Assembly (NCBI GenBank): GCA_018389105.1
Contig: JACATO010002145.1
Location: 744,001-808,000, forward strand
Source: Nautilus pompilius
Taxonomy: Eukaryota > Mollusca > Cephalopoda > Nautilida > Nautilidae
Reading direction: 5' to 3'
Length of the DNA: 64,000 bases
Positions within the stretch are counted from its first letter, which is position 1, and each line of letters opens with the position of its first letter. Below are positions 1-12,889 of the stretch, in pieces. The notes beneath the pieces were generated by a model, which did not search any database, was not told the DNA's origin, and worked only from the letters and a program-made list of their open reading frames with translations. The position numbers were made by a program, and so were the translations under genes.

Positions 1-1008
1 ACTATGTGATATCATGGCAAAATGATGTCAGTTTTAAAAAATAAGTTTTTCCTGAAATTAGTGTGCATTTCTACCATATTCTGACATTTAAAAACAACTT
101 TAGGCATTATAGTGAAGTTGTCAAACTTTTCATATTTACATTGGAATTATACAAAAAGCAAATGCATTTATAGACACTTTTGGATTGAAAGTTTCCCTTA
201 TAAATTTGGAATATTCTTCAATCTGATAGACTAAGCCCCCTTGTTAACCAGAATCATTTTTACTGTCCCATTTATCTGTCAAACTTAACAGCAATGTTAT
301 TTACTATGATTTTGAAAATGAGTACACTAATCAAGAATTAAAGTTTTTAAATTAATAATAACTTGCACAGTTTTTGTTTTATTTAATTACTTTTAAAAAT
401 GAACAACAATTTCTTTAAGTACTCTAGTGTTGTAAAGTACAGCAGAAATGTCTGAGGTTACTTAAGTGTACACTTAGTTTGGTAGTTTTCTGGTATAATA
501 CTAAAAGGAAAGTGAAGGTGAGTTCACAATAAGAGTGTACATTTGACAATCAGTAAGTTATCTGAAAAGTACAAGGATATTAATGCTTCACTGATATGTT
601 TAAAAATATCAAATAACTTGAAACTTTAGAATAGAACATTGTACAGTGCATTAATTCAGGAAATATAAAATTTTTATTTTATGCAAATTAAGCTATATGT
701 TACAAATGCTGCCTGCTACTGATTTTTTTACCTCTGTATCAGCTGGAAGCTTAGAAAATAAATCATCAACATTTACAATGTTATAGACAGTACCAAATTC
801 ACACTATACATCTGAAGTTGTCTTTTCATTTCCAGTGTTTTGTCTTGGATAGCTGAACAAAGCATCTATGCAAAGACAGTTACTTAAGAAGTCAATGATG
901 TCAGAACATAAATACCTTGCATTCCGCATGCCTACCTGTGACTTTCACATATAACTCAATAGAATTTTTAAAAAGGACATGTGCAAGAACGATATATCTT
1001 CAAACAAG
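1..1008. other. AT-rich intronic sequence, nothing recognised
   Basis: Presumed Tlk intron 3' of the exon at 16270. No ORF, repeat or motif was supported. Confidence 0.5.
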
Positions 1009-1016
1009 GATCTAGA

Positions 1017-4000
1017 ATAGTGATTTTCAATCTTTTGGAACCTACATTCCACCAAATATTTTGTCAAGAAATGTGTGTACTACAATGCTACATACATACT
1101 TGTATGTATTAGCAAAGAGCTGATCTTAGTATTCTAAGAGTCTACAAATTTATCAAAGGACAAATCATTAATCATCTGCAAAGCCAAGCCATTTATTGAG
1201 ACAATCAAGATTAAGAACATAATTAATAGGTTCATTCAAAAATTAAAAATTCTGGGTACACTTGGCAAAATGACAAAGAAATAAGAAAGGGATCAGCCTT
1301 TTCAGGTTGAAGTGAAATAGCTTGGGACAACAAACATTTGCAAAAAAACTACAATTACATAAAAAATTATCATTAAATTACAAAAACTACAAGATGAAGT
1401 GAGAAGGAAAGGAAATGATTAACCATCTTTCAAACCAAGGTAAACTAAAAGTTAGTGAGTGGATGGCATTTTCTTGGCAATCATATCAATTCTTGGATTA
1501 ATTTTTGATGAGGTGAGTCAAAAGGGTGCTTTGATTTAAGATGGTTCCTTCCATTTGTTTTTATAGTTTCCATGGCTGATAACATTTGCATGAAGTAAAT
1601 CATTTTTTCACTGTTTAGAAAGTTTGCAATGGCAGTCTCTTGAATTCTTCCTTCAATGTGGAATCACTCATTTGTTTAATTTCCAAGGGATCCATTATCT
1701 ACTGATAGCCAAAACAAGGATCATCTTTAGAAGGAAAATATTCCTCAAATATGACCCTAAGTTTTTCCAAATGTACTGAAACTACCTTAGCAGTATTATG
1801 GACATCACATTCTGTGTTCACTGCCAAGTCTGCAAAGAAAGGAAGCATATCATATATTTCCTTATCACCTTTGTTGCCAAACAACCAGCTACTTTTTGAA
1901 GGCATCTATCTTAGTTGCAAGAGTAAAGAATGAGCTAATCAGACCATGCAGCTGCAAATTCAATTCATTTAGAAGTCCAGATATGTTTGCCATTTATGTC
2001 AATTTTGAAAGCCATTTGGTATTGTCAAACAACTTTGCGAGTTTAGATTTCTTCTGTTCCAAAATACACTTAATTTCCTCTTTCAGCTCAAAGACCCAGA
2101 ACAACACCCTGCCATACAATAACCATCTAACTTCGGTATGTAACAAAAATCTGACAAGCTACACACCCATTTCTATACATAGTACTGTAAAGATTCCACT
2201 ATTCAGCACATTGGCTTTAATAAGGTTTACCATGCTTATGCAGTCAGACAACACATCAGACAATTTATGGTGCACTTCCTTGCTTGAAAACATCTCACAA
2301 TAATTTGCAGATCAGCATTTGCAATATTGAAAATTTTCGTAGTAACGTTGGATTGCACACCTAGCAGGAGCAGCACCACCAGTACAAAAGCCAAGAATGC
2401 TTCTCCAGGCCAGGCCAGATATTTCTTCTTTCATACCCATATTTATCAGTAATGTGAAATATATCTGAAACTGTAGTTCGTGCAGGTATATTCACAACTA
2501 TTGAAAGAGCCTCTAGCACTTCCTTCTCTCTGGCAAAAAACAAAGAGTATCTATCAGCTTTGTCTCTTTTGAGACATCTGTCAAATTATCAAGTTGAAGT
2601 GCAAGCCACTTTGATTTTTTTTCAATCAAACAATAAATTTTGATGTCACTAAACAACTTTTCAATATAGTGAATAATCGTATCAGTTGAAAGTGGTATGT
2701 ATCAATTTCACTCGCTGCATTATCACTAAGAACTTCTCTGCAGGAATCAAGTGTTACCAATATTTCTCTTATTGTGAATGACATTTGGTGATTCGCAAGA
2801 AAATGACAAAAGATGCCAAAAGTGCAGCTATACCAGTATTCCTCAAAGTAATCATGTGTTTTTGTTGAGTTTTCATCTCTGACTCATGTTGCTATAAGTG
2901 TTCCAGGTTTATTCTTAAGGTGAATGTGTTTTTAGTCCAAATGTCTTTATTGCAGAATTGCTTAGTGTTTTCCTACACATACATATTGGAATAGGTGCAC
3001 TGTCATTTCCACTTTTAAAAAATCCAAAATGTAGCTGTCACCATACTTCCTGATAACAGTCTTTTTTGGTTTCTTTTCTGTTGGTTTACACTTTCAGGTT
3101 CTTCAAATACCATTGTGGCAGGGACACCAAATTTTAAGGGTCCTTGCTTGCTCATAATTCTTGAAAAGAGAGAAAATCTTTGAAGTGCAAATCTCCAACT
3201 CTAGAATTAACAGAGTAAATGTTTAGCTAAGGTAGATTCATTTTCATTATTTATCTACCCCAAAATCATATTCACTGTATAATACATACTTAACACAATT
3301 TTATTTTTAAAAAAAAGAGAGACCAATTGTGGTGGATTAGTTTCAGTTCTGGCATATATTGTTACGCCCTTTACCAGATTGGTTTGAAATCAATAATCTG
3401 GCATTAGGCAGAACTGGAAGCAGCCACCAAGACAGTTGCTGGTACAACCTAACATGACAGACAGCATCACAAGAAGCATGTCACATATTACCTTTGAATG
3501 GCAACCATGAAGGCTTACTAGAATAAGCTCTTAACTTTGGTGTGCTATTACATCCTAAAGAAGCATGAGCATAACTTAACTAAGTAGTTAGCTTGGCAAC
3601 ATTTTACCACAGCTTCAGCCTAGCCCTAAGAAAATGTAACAAGCTAGTTCAGGTTAAATTAAAAGTTATAACATACCAGTCCTACATACACAAAAGAAAC
3701 AAAATGGAAGAAATTTAAGCACATGTAAACTGCAGAAAATCTGTATTATGAATGCCAATTAGCTTAAACAAAGACAGTTGCACAAGGCTTCAGCCACAAG
3801 GCAGTTTCTGATTAGTTAAAGATGGTCAGGTGATCAAGACAAAATAATTATAAACTTAAGTTAAAAATATATATTTACAAGTAAGGAAGTGGTGCAAGCA
3901 TGGCATAAAAAATAACAAATAGTTGAAAGGAAACAGAATGGCCACAAACATGAAAAAAAGATTTAACAAGAATATGATTGCATCATGTGTACACCTAGGC

Positions 4001-4031
4001 AATCACTACATCCCACCAGTTGAGAAACCAT
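1017..4031 (-). mobile_element. hAT-superfamily DNA transposon (ZBED5/Buster-like), decayed
   Basis: An element of about 3.0 kb is bounded by an exact 8-bp direct repeat, GATCTAGA, at 1009-1016 and 4032-4039. Eight bases is the hAT target-site length. The left end begins ATAGTGATTTTCAATC and the reverse complement of the right end begins ATGGTTTCTCAACTGG. Both are decayed forms of the hAT terminal pattern CAGTG-x-TTCTCAA. It encodes the minus-strand transposase pseudogene listed separately. The right third (about 3160-4031) is AT-rich filler with no coding match. It is inserted in the Tlk intron in the same orientation as the gene. Confidence 0.75.
1440..3155 (-). pseudogene. hAT transposase pseudogene, ZBED5/SCAND3-like
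   Basis: The first ATG is at 3155-3153. Reading three minus frames together, successive blocks match the ZBED5-type family. A BED-finger remnant (RHLD.KHIHLKNKPG) is near 2940-2890. A block around 2543-2361 contains REKEVLEALSIVVNIP, followed by a decayed trace of the usual WKNC..VCTDGA motif. A block with LLHTEVRW...GRVL and LAKLFDNTKWLSKL is near 2160-1990, followed by LNELNLQLHG. Then comes the stretch 1905-1699 (MLPFFADLAVNTE). Many stops and frameshifts separate these blocks, and the C-terminal hAT dimerisation segment is poorly preserved. No function is expected. Confidence 0.7.
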
Positions 4032-4249
4032 GATCTAGAGTGTGCAGGCCTGAGCAGGTTGTTACAAGCTATTTTAATTGACAAGTTTTATTAATAAGTC
4101 CATCCAGTCTTAATGAACTGATTTACTATAATGGTAAAGAAGAGTTTCCCTAAATTTAATAAGAATAACAACATTCTCAGCTACAAGCAAATACAGTGAG
4201 TTATCTCCAAAAAGTATCAGTGTTTTGACAAACTTTACTCGTTGCTGTT

Positions 4250-4450
4250 CTCATGAAGAATGTTAAGTTTCATTAAATCCATTGAAGTGGTGGTGATACT
4301 GCCAGTGGAATATCTTGATTTTTGGCACACAATGGATCCAAACCCACAAATTCTTCAAATCTATGTGCCAACATCAGCACAAAAGGCAATCAGAAGAAAA
4401 CACTGGCTTATAATTGAATGCGCTATCCACTGAACACTTTTGCCCCATAA
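4250..4450 (-). repeat. possible tRNA-derived SINE remnant
   Basis: Read on the minus strand, this begins with an A-box-like stretch (GTTCAGTGGATAGCGCATTC). A B-box-like GTTTGGATCC follows about 80 bases later. The spacing is larger than in a tRNA, and no second copy was found in the window. It could equally be chance. No poly-A or tandem tail is evident. Confidence 0.25.
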
Positions 4451-4599
4451 AAATTTAGTAAATATTTTACTTTTAGAAATTTGATATTGTTTTGATGTAT
4501 CCTTAAAAAGACTTTTTATTTACTTATTTATTTTTTAAAATTTAAGTTACAGGAAAAATTTACAAGCCATTATCATTTAAATGACCCCTGCAAGAAGAG

Positions 4600-5545
4600 A
4601 AGGAAGATAAGTTAAAATAAGGAGAGTTTATTAATCTTGGTCTTGAAATGCTGAAAGTTAAGTTAGAATGAAAGACAAAAGTGGGAAGTTGGTTTCAAAG
4701 TCCAATAATATGAGGAAAAAAGGTGCATGCTTTTAAGGGTCTGAATGGATATGCAACAAGGGTAACTAGCTGAGGCCAACCAAGTGGAATAAGCATGAGT
4801 CATGTGTGAAGAAACTGTATCTGCCAGTTCCACCATAATAGCAGCTGTAAAAGAAAGATAAAGAGAAAACTGCTCTGTGATGATCCAGAGACTGAAGAGT
4901 CAGTAAGCAAACTATCTCCTACCAGGCAAACAACCTTGGATTAAACTTGATCAAGAATACTAAGAACAGATGGAGCACCATCCCAAACATGGGTGCATAA
5001 TCCAACATAGGACAAATTTATGATTTGTAAAGAGTAAGAAGTTGAAAAGTAAACTATTTCCTGTCCCAATACAGAAACTGTAATTTCTTGGATGCCTTGT
5101 TTTGTTATACTCACAATATGGAGCCTTCAACTTCTAAAATGTTGATAGAAGTGAGAAAAAGTGCTGTGCGTGACATGAAAAGTAGGGAAACATTAATATT
5201 GGCTTTATTGGAGACAAGTAAGGATTGTGTTTTAGAATGATTAAAGGAAACAAGGTTAACCGAACCCCATTTTACAGTAGACTCAAGATTGAAGTTAAGC
5301 AAATTGGTACTTGAAATATGGCCAGCAGCAAGATACTGAGAAGACAACAGATGAGAATCGAAGCAAACTGAGAACTGGAGAATAAAATTGTCAACACAGG
5401 AATGGACTGAATTTTCAGTGGTAAACAGAAGATCATTAATGAAGGGAAGGAATACAACAGGAAAGATAACAGAGCCTTGTGGAACATCAAAGTCAATGAG
5501 GAAATATTTGAAAGGGAGCACTATTCATGCACTGTATGAAAGATT
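4600..5545 (-). pseudogene. Non-LTR retrotransposon reverse transcriptase fragment (jockey-type)
   Basis: The minus-strand ORF 5521-5111 (136 aa) carries the RT palm motif block: DVPQGSVIFPVVFLPFINDLL. It continues with the region where the catalytic YADD would lie, here decayed to SCVDN, so the catalytic aspartate pair is lost. Next come NLESTVKWGSVNLVSFNHSK and further RT blocks. Below 5111 a shifted frame continues with thumb-like sequence (SQKLQFLY, LYKS.ICPMLDYAPM and a decayed RRAV block). LINEs with GVPQGSV...FINDLL are typical of the jockey/CR1 group. The copy lacks its N-terminal RT and endonuclease, as expected of a 5'-truncated insertion. I could not find the 3' tail with certainty. 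Confidence 0.7.
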
Positions 5546-8500
5546 CTCTCTATCATCATAAGATACTTTACCATTTGCATATGATAATTCTATATGTTTA
5601 TCATAAAACAGCACACTAAAGGCAAAATTCAAGCTTTAAAAGAAGTTTACTTCTTAAAATTGTAAGCAAAATCAACTGTTGGATATCAAGGGTTTCCAGA
5701 ATTTTTCAATAGATCCACGAGGCAAACCCATTTGTCAAGATTTTCTTTCAAATTCCAACCATTGTTAATCACCATAACAATCTAACAAAATGATTTAAAA
5801 CAAAAATGATACTTCCTCACGCTTTCACCCAGTTTCTTGCTTATTTTTACAAATGTAATCAATAACTATACTGCTTAGAAATTAGGAACTTGTATTTAAG
5901 CATACAAGCTCTATTAAAACCACCCATGGAGATAAAACAACTAGGATGGAAAACCAACTCAGATCCAAGGATTAAAGTTAATATCATGATCATCAGTCCA
6001 AAGTATTCTCCAGATATCTGATCATTGCACACCATTTTATTGCTGCAAAGTAATCTTCTATCATATACAAATCGCTTATTAAAAAAAATTTTTTTTTTAC
6101 ATACTTCTAAAGTTTAAAGAAAATGCAATAATAAAACACCTTTGCAGGTGTTCTCTCTGCTCATTTTGTATTGTCAAGATAGCAGCTGCCATGCAGTGTA
6201 TTGTAGGAAAAAATACAGCCTTCAAGGTTCACCTTTTTCAACACCAAATATGTTTATATATATATATAACAAAAAAGATCAACTTACAAGAGAGTTTTAA
6301 AAATGGTTTACAAACAACAAAGTCCTCAGCAAAAGTTTTAACTGGTTCTGTCCACTTGAAAGAAAAAAGCAAGCACACTAAATTCTAAATTTAGAAAATT
6401 AATTTCTTCTTTGCTAAGGCATTCTGACAAATTACAAAAAGTGAATACAAATCAAGATCTAAACTTATTTGTTTTTACACTTAATATTTACTAAAACTTA
6501 AATTTATGCAATAACTTTTCATGACAATAAAATATCTTGAATATTTTACAGGTTTAAATTTAAGTTACTCACCCCTAAATAATTTAGAAACTCAGACTGA
6601 AACAAAGAAACAATGACACCATCTCATAATATGAAGATGAATCTCCCAATAAAAGTTGAAGACAGTTAATTTAGCTCCTAAAAATCTTTTTTTTTCTTTC
6701 GTTTTTTTTCCCTATTTCTCAGGTAAGGTTAGGTGTGCCTTGAGCTATCCACTGACTAATTGTCTCACAAAGTGAGTGTAACAAATTTTTAAGTGTAGTG
6801 TAGTATTAACCTGTGGTAGTACAACTAGATATATTTACTTAGTTGACACCTGGTTTCTAAAGACAGTATTCTTTTTATCACATCTATAAGCAGAAAAACA
6901 CTAAACATTTTAACATTTCTTAAAAATATTCTCTCTCTAGCTAATTATCAAATGAAAAGAAGAAAAAAACAGAGCAGAAGCAAACACTGATATTTTTTTT
7001 TAAAAGGGAAGGTTGATGCATTTTAAAACTTCATTAAAAACAAAACAAAATAGTGTCAGATAGATCTAATTCATAATTCTTGACATTAATTAAAATACAA
7101 ATTTTGAGCTTTAACCTTTAATTTTCATTAGCTGCCAAAATCTTCAAAGAAACCATCAAACAGACTACACACACAGAGTCAGTATCAAACACAACAAAGC
7201 TAAAAAATGTAATTTTTGTCATTTATGAAATTTAAGTATCAATGAAAAGTTTGCTTTTTTCCCCCTAAATCATACATTTAAGCAAATTAACATTACGATT
7301 AGCACAAACACTAATTTTTACCTGTAGTTTTTGGTAGCAGTTAAATGTAAAGCTAAAAAAAATAATAATAAAGGAAAAATAGATTTTCCAATATTTGTTC
7401 TTTTAACAATCTACTCCACAATTTAAAGATGAAGAAAAACAAACAAAAAAAAAACTGCAGAGATATACAATAATTATGACAGCAAAACAACAAATTTCAA
7501 ATGATATAATAGATCTGACCTTTACATGGTAGACCGACTGTCTGTAAAGATAAAGTACAAAGTCAGTTTCTGCATATTGGGGTTTTTCTTGCCTTTTTTA
7601 AAAACTCAACATCTTTAATACAACTTTTCACATATCTCACTGTACCTTCGTTGAAAATTCACCATTTACATTTTTTCCTTTCTTTTTCGACTTTACACAA
7701 AATAATCCTTATCACTCAAACTGTCTACTTTCCTAAATTCAAGACATTTGTAAGTACTGACCCGTAGTTTATCGATGGGTCTAAACCCACCACCAGACAA
7801 TTACAGGGGAGTTTTCTCATCTTGATCTTATGTTATTGATTCTCCACACTCCTTTATGTCTGCCTTTTAGCTATTTTGTTATTGGTTTCGTCTCTGGCCT
7901 GACATTCTACATAAATTTTGCATAATTATAGATGAATGCTACAGCAATAAGAAAACAAAGAATGCAAAACCTCCACTGATTATCTGCTATATCTATTACA
8001 TCAATATATACTCGAGAAAAAGCAATAGTCAATCTCATATATATATGTGACACAAAAATGATTTTATGCAGCTATACTGTCCCCACTCACAATTATGTTC
8101 ATGTATATGCCATCAGATTCCTTTTCTCCATTTTCCCTAAATACCTAACAAAAAAAAAAAATCTTTTTTTTATTTTCAAATTCCTGGTGCTGCAATCTAA
8201 AATCTGAAAGATCCTGTCAATCACTAACCCCCAAAAAAATGTTCTAGCATAAAATTAGCCAAAAACTACAAAGCCTCATCCTAGCAACCATTTAAAACGA
8301 ACCGGCACAGTCATCCATAATTTTTCAAATTACTTATGTGACAATGCCGAGAAGCCTTTTGTTTTGAACATCGCGCATGAAGTCAAGCAGATTTATACAT
8401 CTTTTAAAGCACGAATGCTTCAGAATATTATAGGATTCCAGAGATATTCTGAGTCCATTGCAAAATATGAGAGTTAAAAAAAGGAAATAGTAGAAACCAA

Positions 8501-8793
8501 AAATTGATCTCTGGGAAGAAAATTCAGTTTGTCTGCTTTTAAACTTTGAAGTCTTTTTAGGGTTTTATCTTCACATTAAGAAAAACAAATTACAACTTAC
8601 TATATATATTTTTTTAATTATGTACATAAAACAACTCTTATTGTCCTATGCAAAGTTAATAAATACTCATAAAAGTTACACCATAAGTAAGCTGTGGGCT
8701 TTAATTAATGATCTAAATAGGTTTTAATATCAGTGTCAGTATATAAATGTCCTTAGAAAAATGTATTTCATTTTTTAAAAGATTCTGAAGGCA
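5546..8793. other. AT-rich intronic sequence
   Basis: Many poly-A/T tracts. The part from about 7500 has more CpG (GTAGTTTATCGATGGGTC near 7765) than its surroundings. The same holds after the next 100-400 bases, to about 8400 (GAACATCGCGCATGAAG). No exon or transposon could be supported. Confidence 0.45.
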
Positions 8794-9151
8794 CAGTTGA
8801 ATGTTCAAAATCCAGAAACATTTAAAAACTGTACATTTTTGAAAATATTCCATTTAAAATAAAGTAAAATGTAATCCAGAATTTTTGTCAAAAACTGTAC
8901 AAATTTCCCGATTTGTTGCTTTATTCCTGCACTCAAAGCCAAGTCGACACAAAAAACCAGGCTGAACTTGGTGCTGTGCTTATTGGTGTTTTCTGTGATT
9001 CTGTGCTGTTCTTTGTCATCACCTGTATAAAGTTTGTTCACCTATATCTTAGACCTAGGATAGTGTGTGGATTTATTGTCCAAAAACTGGGAAAATCCAG
9101 AATCTGGTACAGTTCTGATCCTGAAGTTGCTGGATTTGAGACGTTCAACTG
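8794..9151. mobile_element. pogo/Tigger-type MITE
   Basis: A 358-bp segment has terminal inverted repeats. The left end reads CAGTTGAATGTTCAAAATCC and the reverse complement of the right end reads CAGTTGAACGTCTCAAATCC. The right end is followed by TA. The left end is preceded by CA, probably a mutated TA target site. Inner copies of the ATCCAGAA motif recur at about 8874 and 9094, giving further internal symmetry. TIRs of the form CAGTTGAAC..(T)ATCC with TA target duplication are characteristic of pogo/Tigger elements. The ORFs overlapping it on both strands have no recognisable domain and reflect the inverted structure. Confidence 0.65.
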
Positions 9152-9974
9152 TACTACACATCGGGATTTTACAATTCTATCACAAATTTACCAGAAGGTT
9201 TCTCAGAGAAGCAGGAACTCCCCCTTTATAGCTAAACATGATAACTAACAGTAAAAATCCACTTTTCTTGTCAAACAAAGCTCCACCTTAACTACCTAGG
9301 AAATTTTTGGTCTGCCACACACATTAAAAATTGTGAAAGTAAAACTAGAGCTGACAGTCTTCTCATCAGATCCTGTGCAAACCACGGCTAAGATACATGA
9401 AACTAGCAATGTTCCTACAGAGTGACAGGTCTTCACTGTCTGGTCAAATTCTGTTGAATGTCAGAAATAGATTGACCAAAATGGCATTGAGAGTGAAACC
9501 TATACCAGAGGATGACATTGAAAAAAAGCAGCATAAGCTGTTCATGAAACACAGATGAAAATAAATGGTTTGGCCTACAGCCATAAGAAATTTAAAATTA
9601 TTCCTCAGTTGTAATAAAGTCATTCAAACACAATGAGAGTGGAAGGAGCCAATAAATTGCAGGTAACAGTTGAACACGAGGCAAAAAAGTAATTTGGTAG
9701 TTATATATATATGCATGTAATAAACATCCCCTTAAAGTGGCTCTCAGAGAAAAAAAAACAATTATTCATTAAATGCAATACCATGACGTCAGAAACCTCC
9801 AGAGAACAAACAGTTTAAAAGACTAAATAAACTTGGTGATCAGATTAACAGAAGCAAACCAATTAGACAAATCAACATTTCCCGTGCACCATATTATTGG
9901 CTAATCAAGAGTTTGTAACACAGAAAACAAACTTACAATCAAGGAAACAGCTAAGACTTTTGCTTGTGATAGCA

Positions 9975-10290
9975 GATAAACATCACCACACCATGATGTG
10001 TCTCATTACTGTTGTGGAAGCCTGAATATCCACATGTACCATAAAAATGTTATTTAGCTTGTTGTTCCTCATTTTGATGATCACTTACTTGCTATTAGAT
10101 CAATATTAATGAATGACAATGCCTTATGCCTGCAGCAGTGCAATATCTCAAAAACAATGTAGTTTTAAAAAAGTCCTTTGGTTGGCCAGCCATGAGCTTG
10201 AATTTCAACCCAATAAAATGTCTTGTCTTAAAAAGTGCAAATACAACAAATTATCCTATTCTGAATAGTAGTGAACTGGTAGGAAATACC
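9975..10290 (+). pseudogene. Tc1/mariner transposase fragment
   Basis: Two plus-strand frames match Tc1 transposase. One gives a decayed W-G-C-I-S-Y-x-G-V-G-S-L region (SHYCCGSLNI), then DDHLLAIRSILMNDNA, where DNA is the remnant of the second catalytic aspartate motif QDNA. After a frameshift, VQYLKNNVV and GWPAMSLNFNPIKCL correspond to the DWPAQSPDLNPIENLW block. The N-terminal DNA-binding region and both ends are missing or unrecognisable. Confidence 0.65.
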
Positions 10291-10329
10291 ATGGATGCAC
10301 ATGTAATGATCTTTTAGCAGCATGAAGGG

Positions 10330-12880
10330 AAAGTATGAGAAAATCATCTGTATAAGCAAACATTAAAGCAAAGAGAACTCCCCCTGTGGTTAAAATGTGG
10401 ACCAGGAGTTGGGGGTCCACCATCTGTAAAGAACAAAAGCAGAGTTCAGTACTACTACTAATCACACGGATATGGCTATACATACATAATAGGTTTGTGT
10501 GTTGGGTAATACTATGTTCCAGGCAGACTGCAGATATAATACTAAGTGTTGAGGTCAGGTCACCAATGCAACTAAACAGAAGTGGCTTGCAGGGATGGAA
10601 AAGCTGGCATATGGCAGTTCGATTGCATCGCACCCCTCCGGATTATTACCTTTCAGGTCACAGTTCTGCCAGCAGTACAACACCAGCTGTGTACAATGTC
10701 ACATTAGACATTGGGCCCCAAGCCCAGCTCCAGATTTCCACTTTAACCAAGGTTAGATTTGATATTGGCATTAAAAGTCATGATCAAGCTTCCAGGTCAT
10801 TAAGTGACATTTTCAGTGCAAAATAATGACACATCTAATAATAAGCACTTTATACCAATACTTGTTTTAACAGATACTTTCTACTTCTTTCCATGCAAGT
10901 TTAAAATCCTGTTCAAATGTCATCATTTAATCTTCTATTTCTCTCCAAAATATCAGTATTTTGTTGCATCGGGCTGCTTTTAGTCAGATATGCATCTCAG
11001 ATCATCCATTAGTCCTCTTCAATAAATTTGTTTATGAAAAAAAAAAAAAGAAGTGGTATTTAACTTATGTTGGGGTGTATAGATTATCTATACCTGCTTA
11101 TTTTCTCAAATATTGACCATGCAAGTCCAGCAGAGGAGGAATCAACATTAAAGATGGTATGCTTTTTTGTTTTTGTTTTTTTTTAAAAAGGCAAGTCTTA
11201 TTATAGTTGGGCCAGCTGCTCTGTTTGAGAAGCATCAATGTTAATGTAATTATTCCAAAAATACCTGTAGCCAAAGATGAAAATGTATGTAGATTATAAA
11301 GAAAATATTTGCTGGAAGTTGCCCGTGGAAAACTAAATCATTGCCAGCTTTAACCACATTGCAGGAGGTTCACCACACCATCTGTGTCCTTAGAAATTCT
11401 TTGAGAAAAGGAAACATGACAAGAAGGTATAACCGAATCTATTACATCCAACAAGGGAAGAAAACATAGCCACAATAATACTGGCCTGGAGAAAGAAATA
11501 AACTTGGCATCAAAATGTAGTACAGCAATGCCTTAGCATATACTGAATGGAAGCATCGCACCTAATGGTAAAATTAATCTAAAGCAAGCATGGTATTCAA
11601 GGAATTAGCCAAGTTTCTTATAATCCATGAACAAGGTGAGAGTGAACTCAGTAGCCTTAGGTAAAGTTATCTAGACATCACTTGAGTGATCAAGATATGA
11701 TAGACTAGAAACCTGCGAGGATATGGCTATGGTTTTATGTCTTTACTATGCTTTAACCAACTAAATGAAAATACCAATGCTAAATGTAAAGTATACTACA
11801 GGTGTCTCAGGAGACACAAGTTTCTGAAAGAATTACTGTGAAAGAGGCATGTTGGTGCTATCCTTCATAGAGGCAGGCAAAAGAGAGCTGCAGAGTTCAT
11901 ATTTGGTAGGGCTCAGCATGTACCAAAGGATAAAATGATTCAAACATCTTTAGGTGGGTTGAAAATGAGCATTCCTGACACTCATTGGTTAAGAAAAGAC
12001 ATGTAGCATTATACGGCTGCCAGCCTTACCAAACTAAAAAAAAAAAACAATTTTCAAAAGAAAAACAACAGCAAAGAATTCACATGGATAGTAAAAAATG
12101 GGGGGAAATAAAATAAAGCAAAGAATATTTGCCACTAATTTTGATTAAAGAGAAAAATGATTATAACTATAAAATACTAAGTGGTAAAAACAACCAACTG
12201 AATTCATCAATAATTAATGCAAAGAAAGAAATGAGTACTTTTAAAGAACTTTCTCTGTCAACCAAATAACTTATTTCTTTTAAAATGTGATTCAGACATA
12301 TGACTTTTCCCACTACTAACACAAACCATCAAAACCCCTTTTTAATTTTTTTTTTTTTTTTTACATTATATTAAAATGCAATCAAGGGATTTACACTAAG
12401 CAAAACATGGATATTTTGTATGAAAACTTTTGCATGCCAATTTATAGCTACTTTGGCCATTACAGGTACCATATGATCTGATCATTCAACTCCTAGTCAA
12501 CCAAAAGCATAAGTCATGTGACAATTCTATTGGTATAGTGCTAAATGTGGCACTCTGTTTTTGGGTGGGGTGTATCCACATAAGTTACATTAATATCAGA
12601 TGATTCCAAATTAGATATAAAACCTGTGATGAATGTTCACATGAAGTTACTGAACATTGTGTGTTGGCAATTCCAGGGTAAGTTACCAAGAAGCAACAAT
12701 AATATATAGCTAGACTACAGACTGGAAGTAGACATATAGATATGGCTTTTTACTTGGTATAAGCCAAGTATATCAGCCGACTTTGGTATGGGTACAGAAT
12801 ATCCAGTTAATTTCACAATAAACCTTATATCATGTTTGGTTCAAAGTAAACATCTTGGCACATTCTAACCCAGAACATAC
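10330..12880. other. intronic sequence with unassigned ORFs
   Basis: Overlapping ORFs on both strands at 10256-10826 have no recognisable domain. A plus-strand frame near 11860-11990 reads KRAAEFIFGRAQHVPKDKM, faintly like the RT thumb of non-LTR elements, but it is too short to call. Confidence 0.35.
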
Positions 12881-12889
12881 TGTAGCAGA

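Noticed and set aside
2840-2870. HDYFEE on the minus strand as a candidate for the TLK KISDYFE exon
   Set aside because: It lies inside the hAT transposase pseudogene and has no splice sites.
7600-7700. Possible Tlk exon on the minus strand (Lys-rich SKKKGKNVNGEF)
   Set aside because: The acceptor and donor are weak and the peptide does not match TLK beyond lysine content.
10256-10826. Overlapping ORFs of 125 and 146 residues on opposite strands
   Set aside because: No recognisable domain, no splice context, and composition like the intron. Treated as chance ORFs.
11860-11990. Reverse-transcriptase-like KRAAEFIFGRAQ stretch
   Set aside because: Only about 20 residues resemble an RT thumb and no upstream palm motif is present, so a call is not supported.
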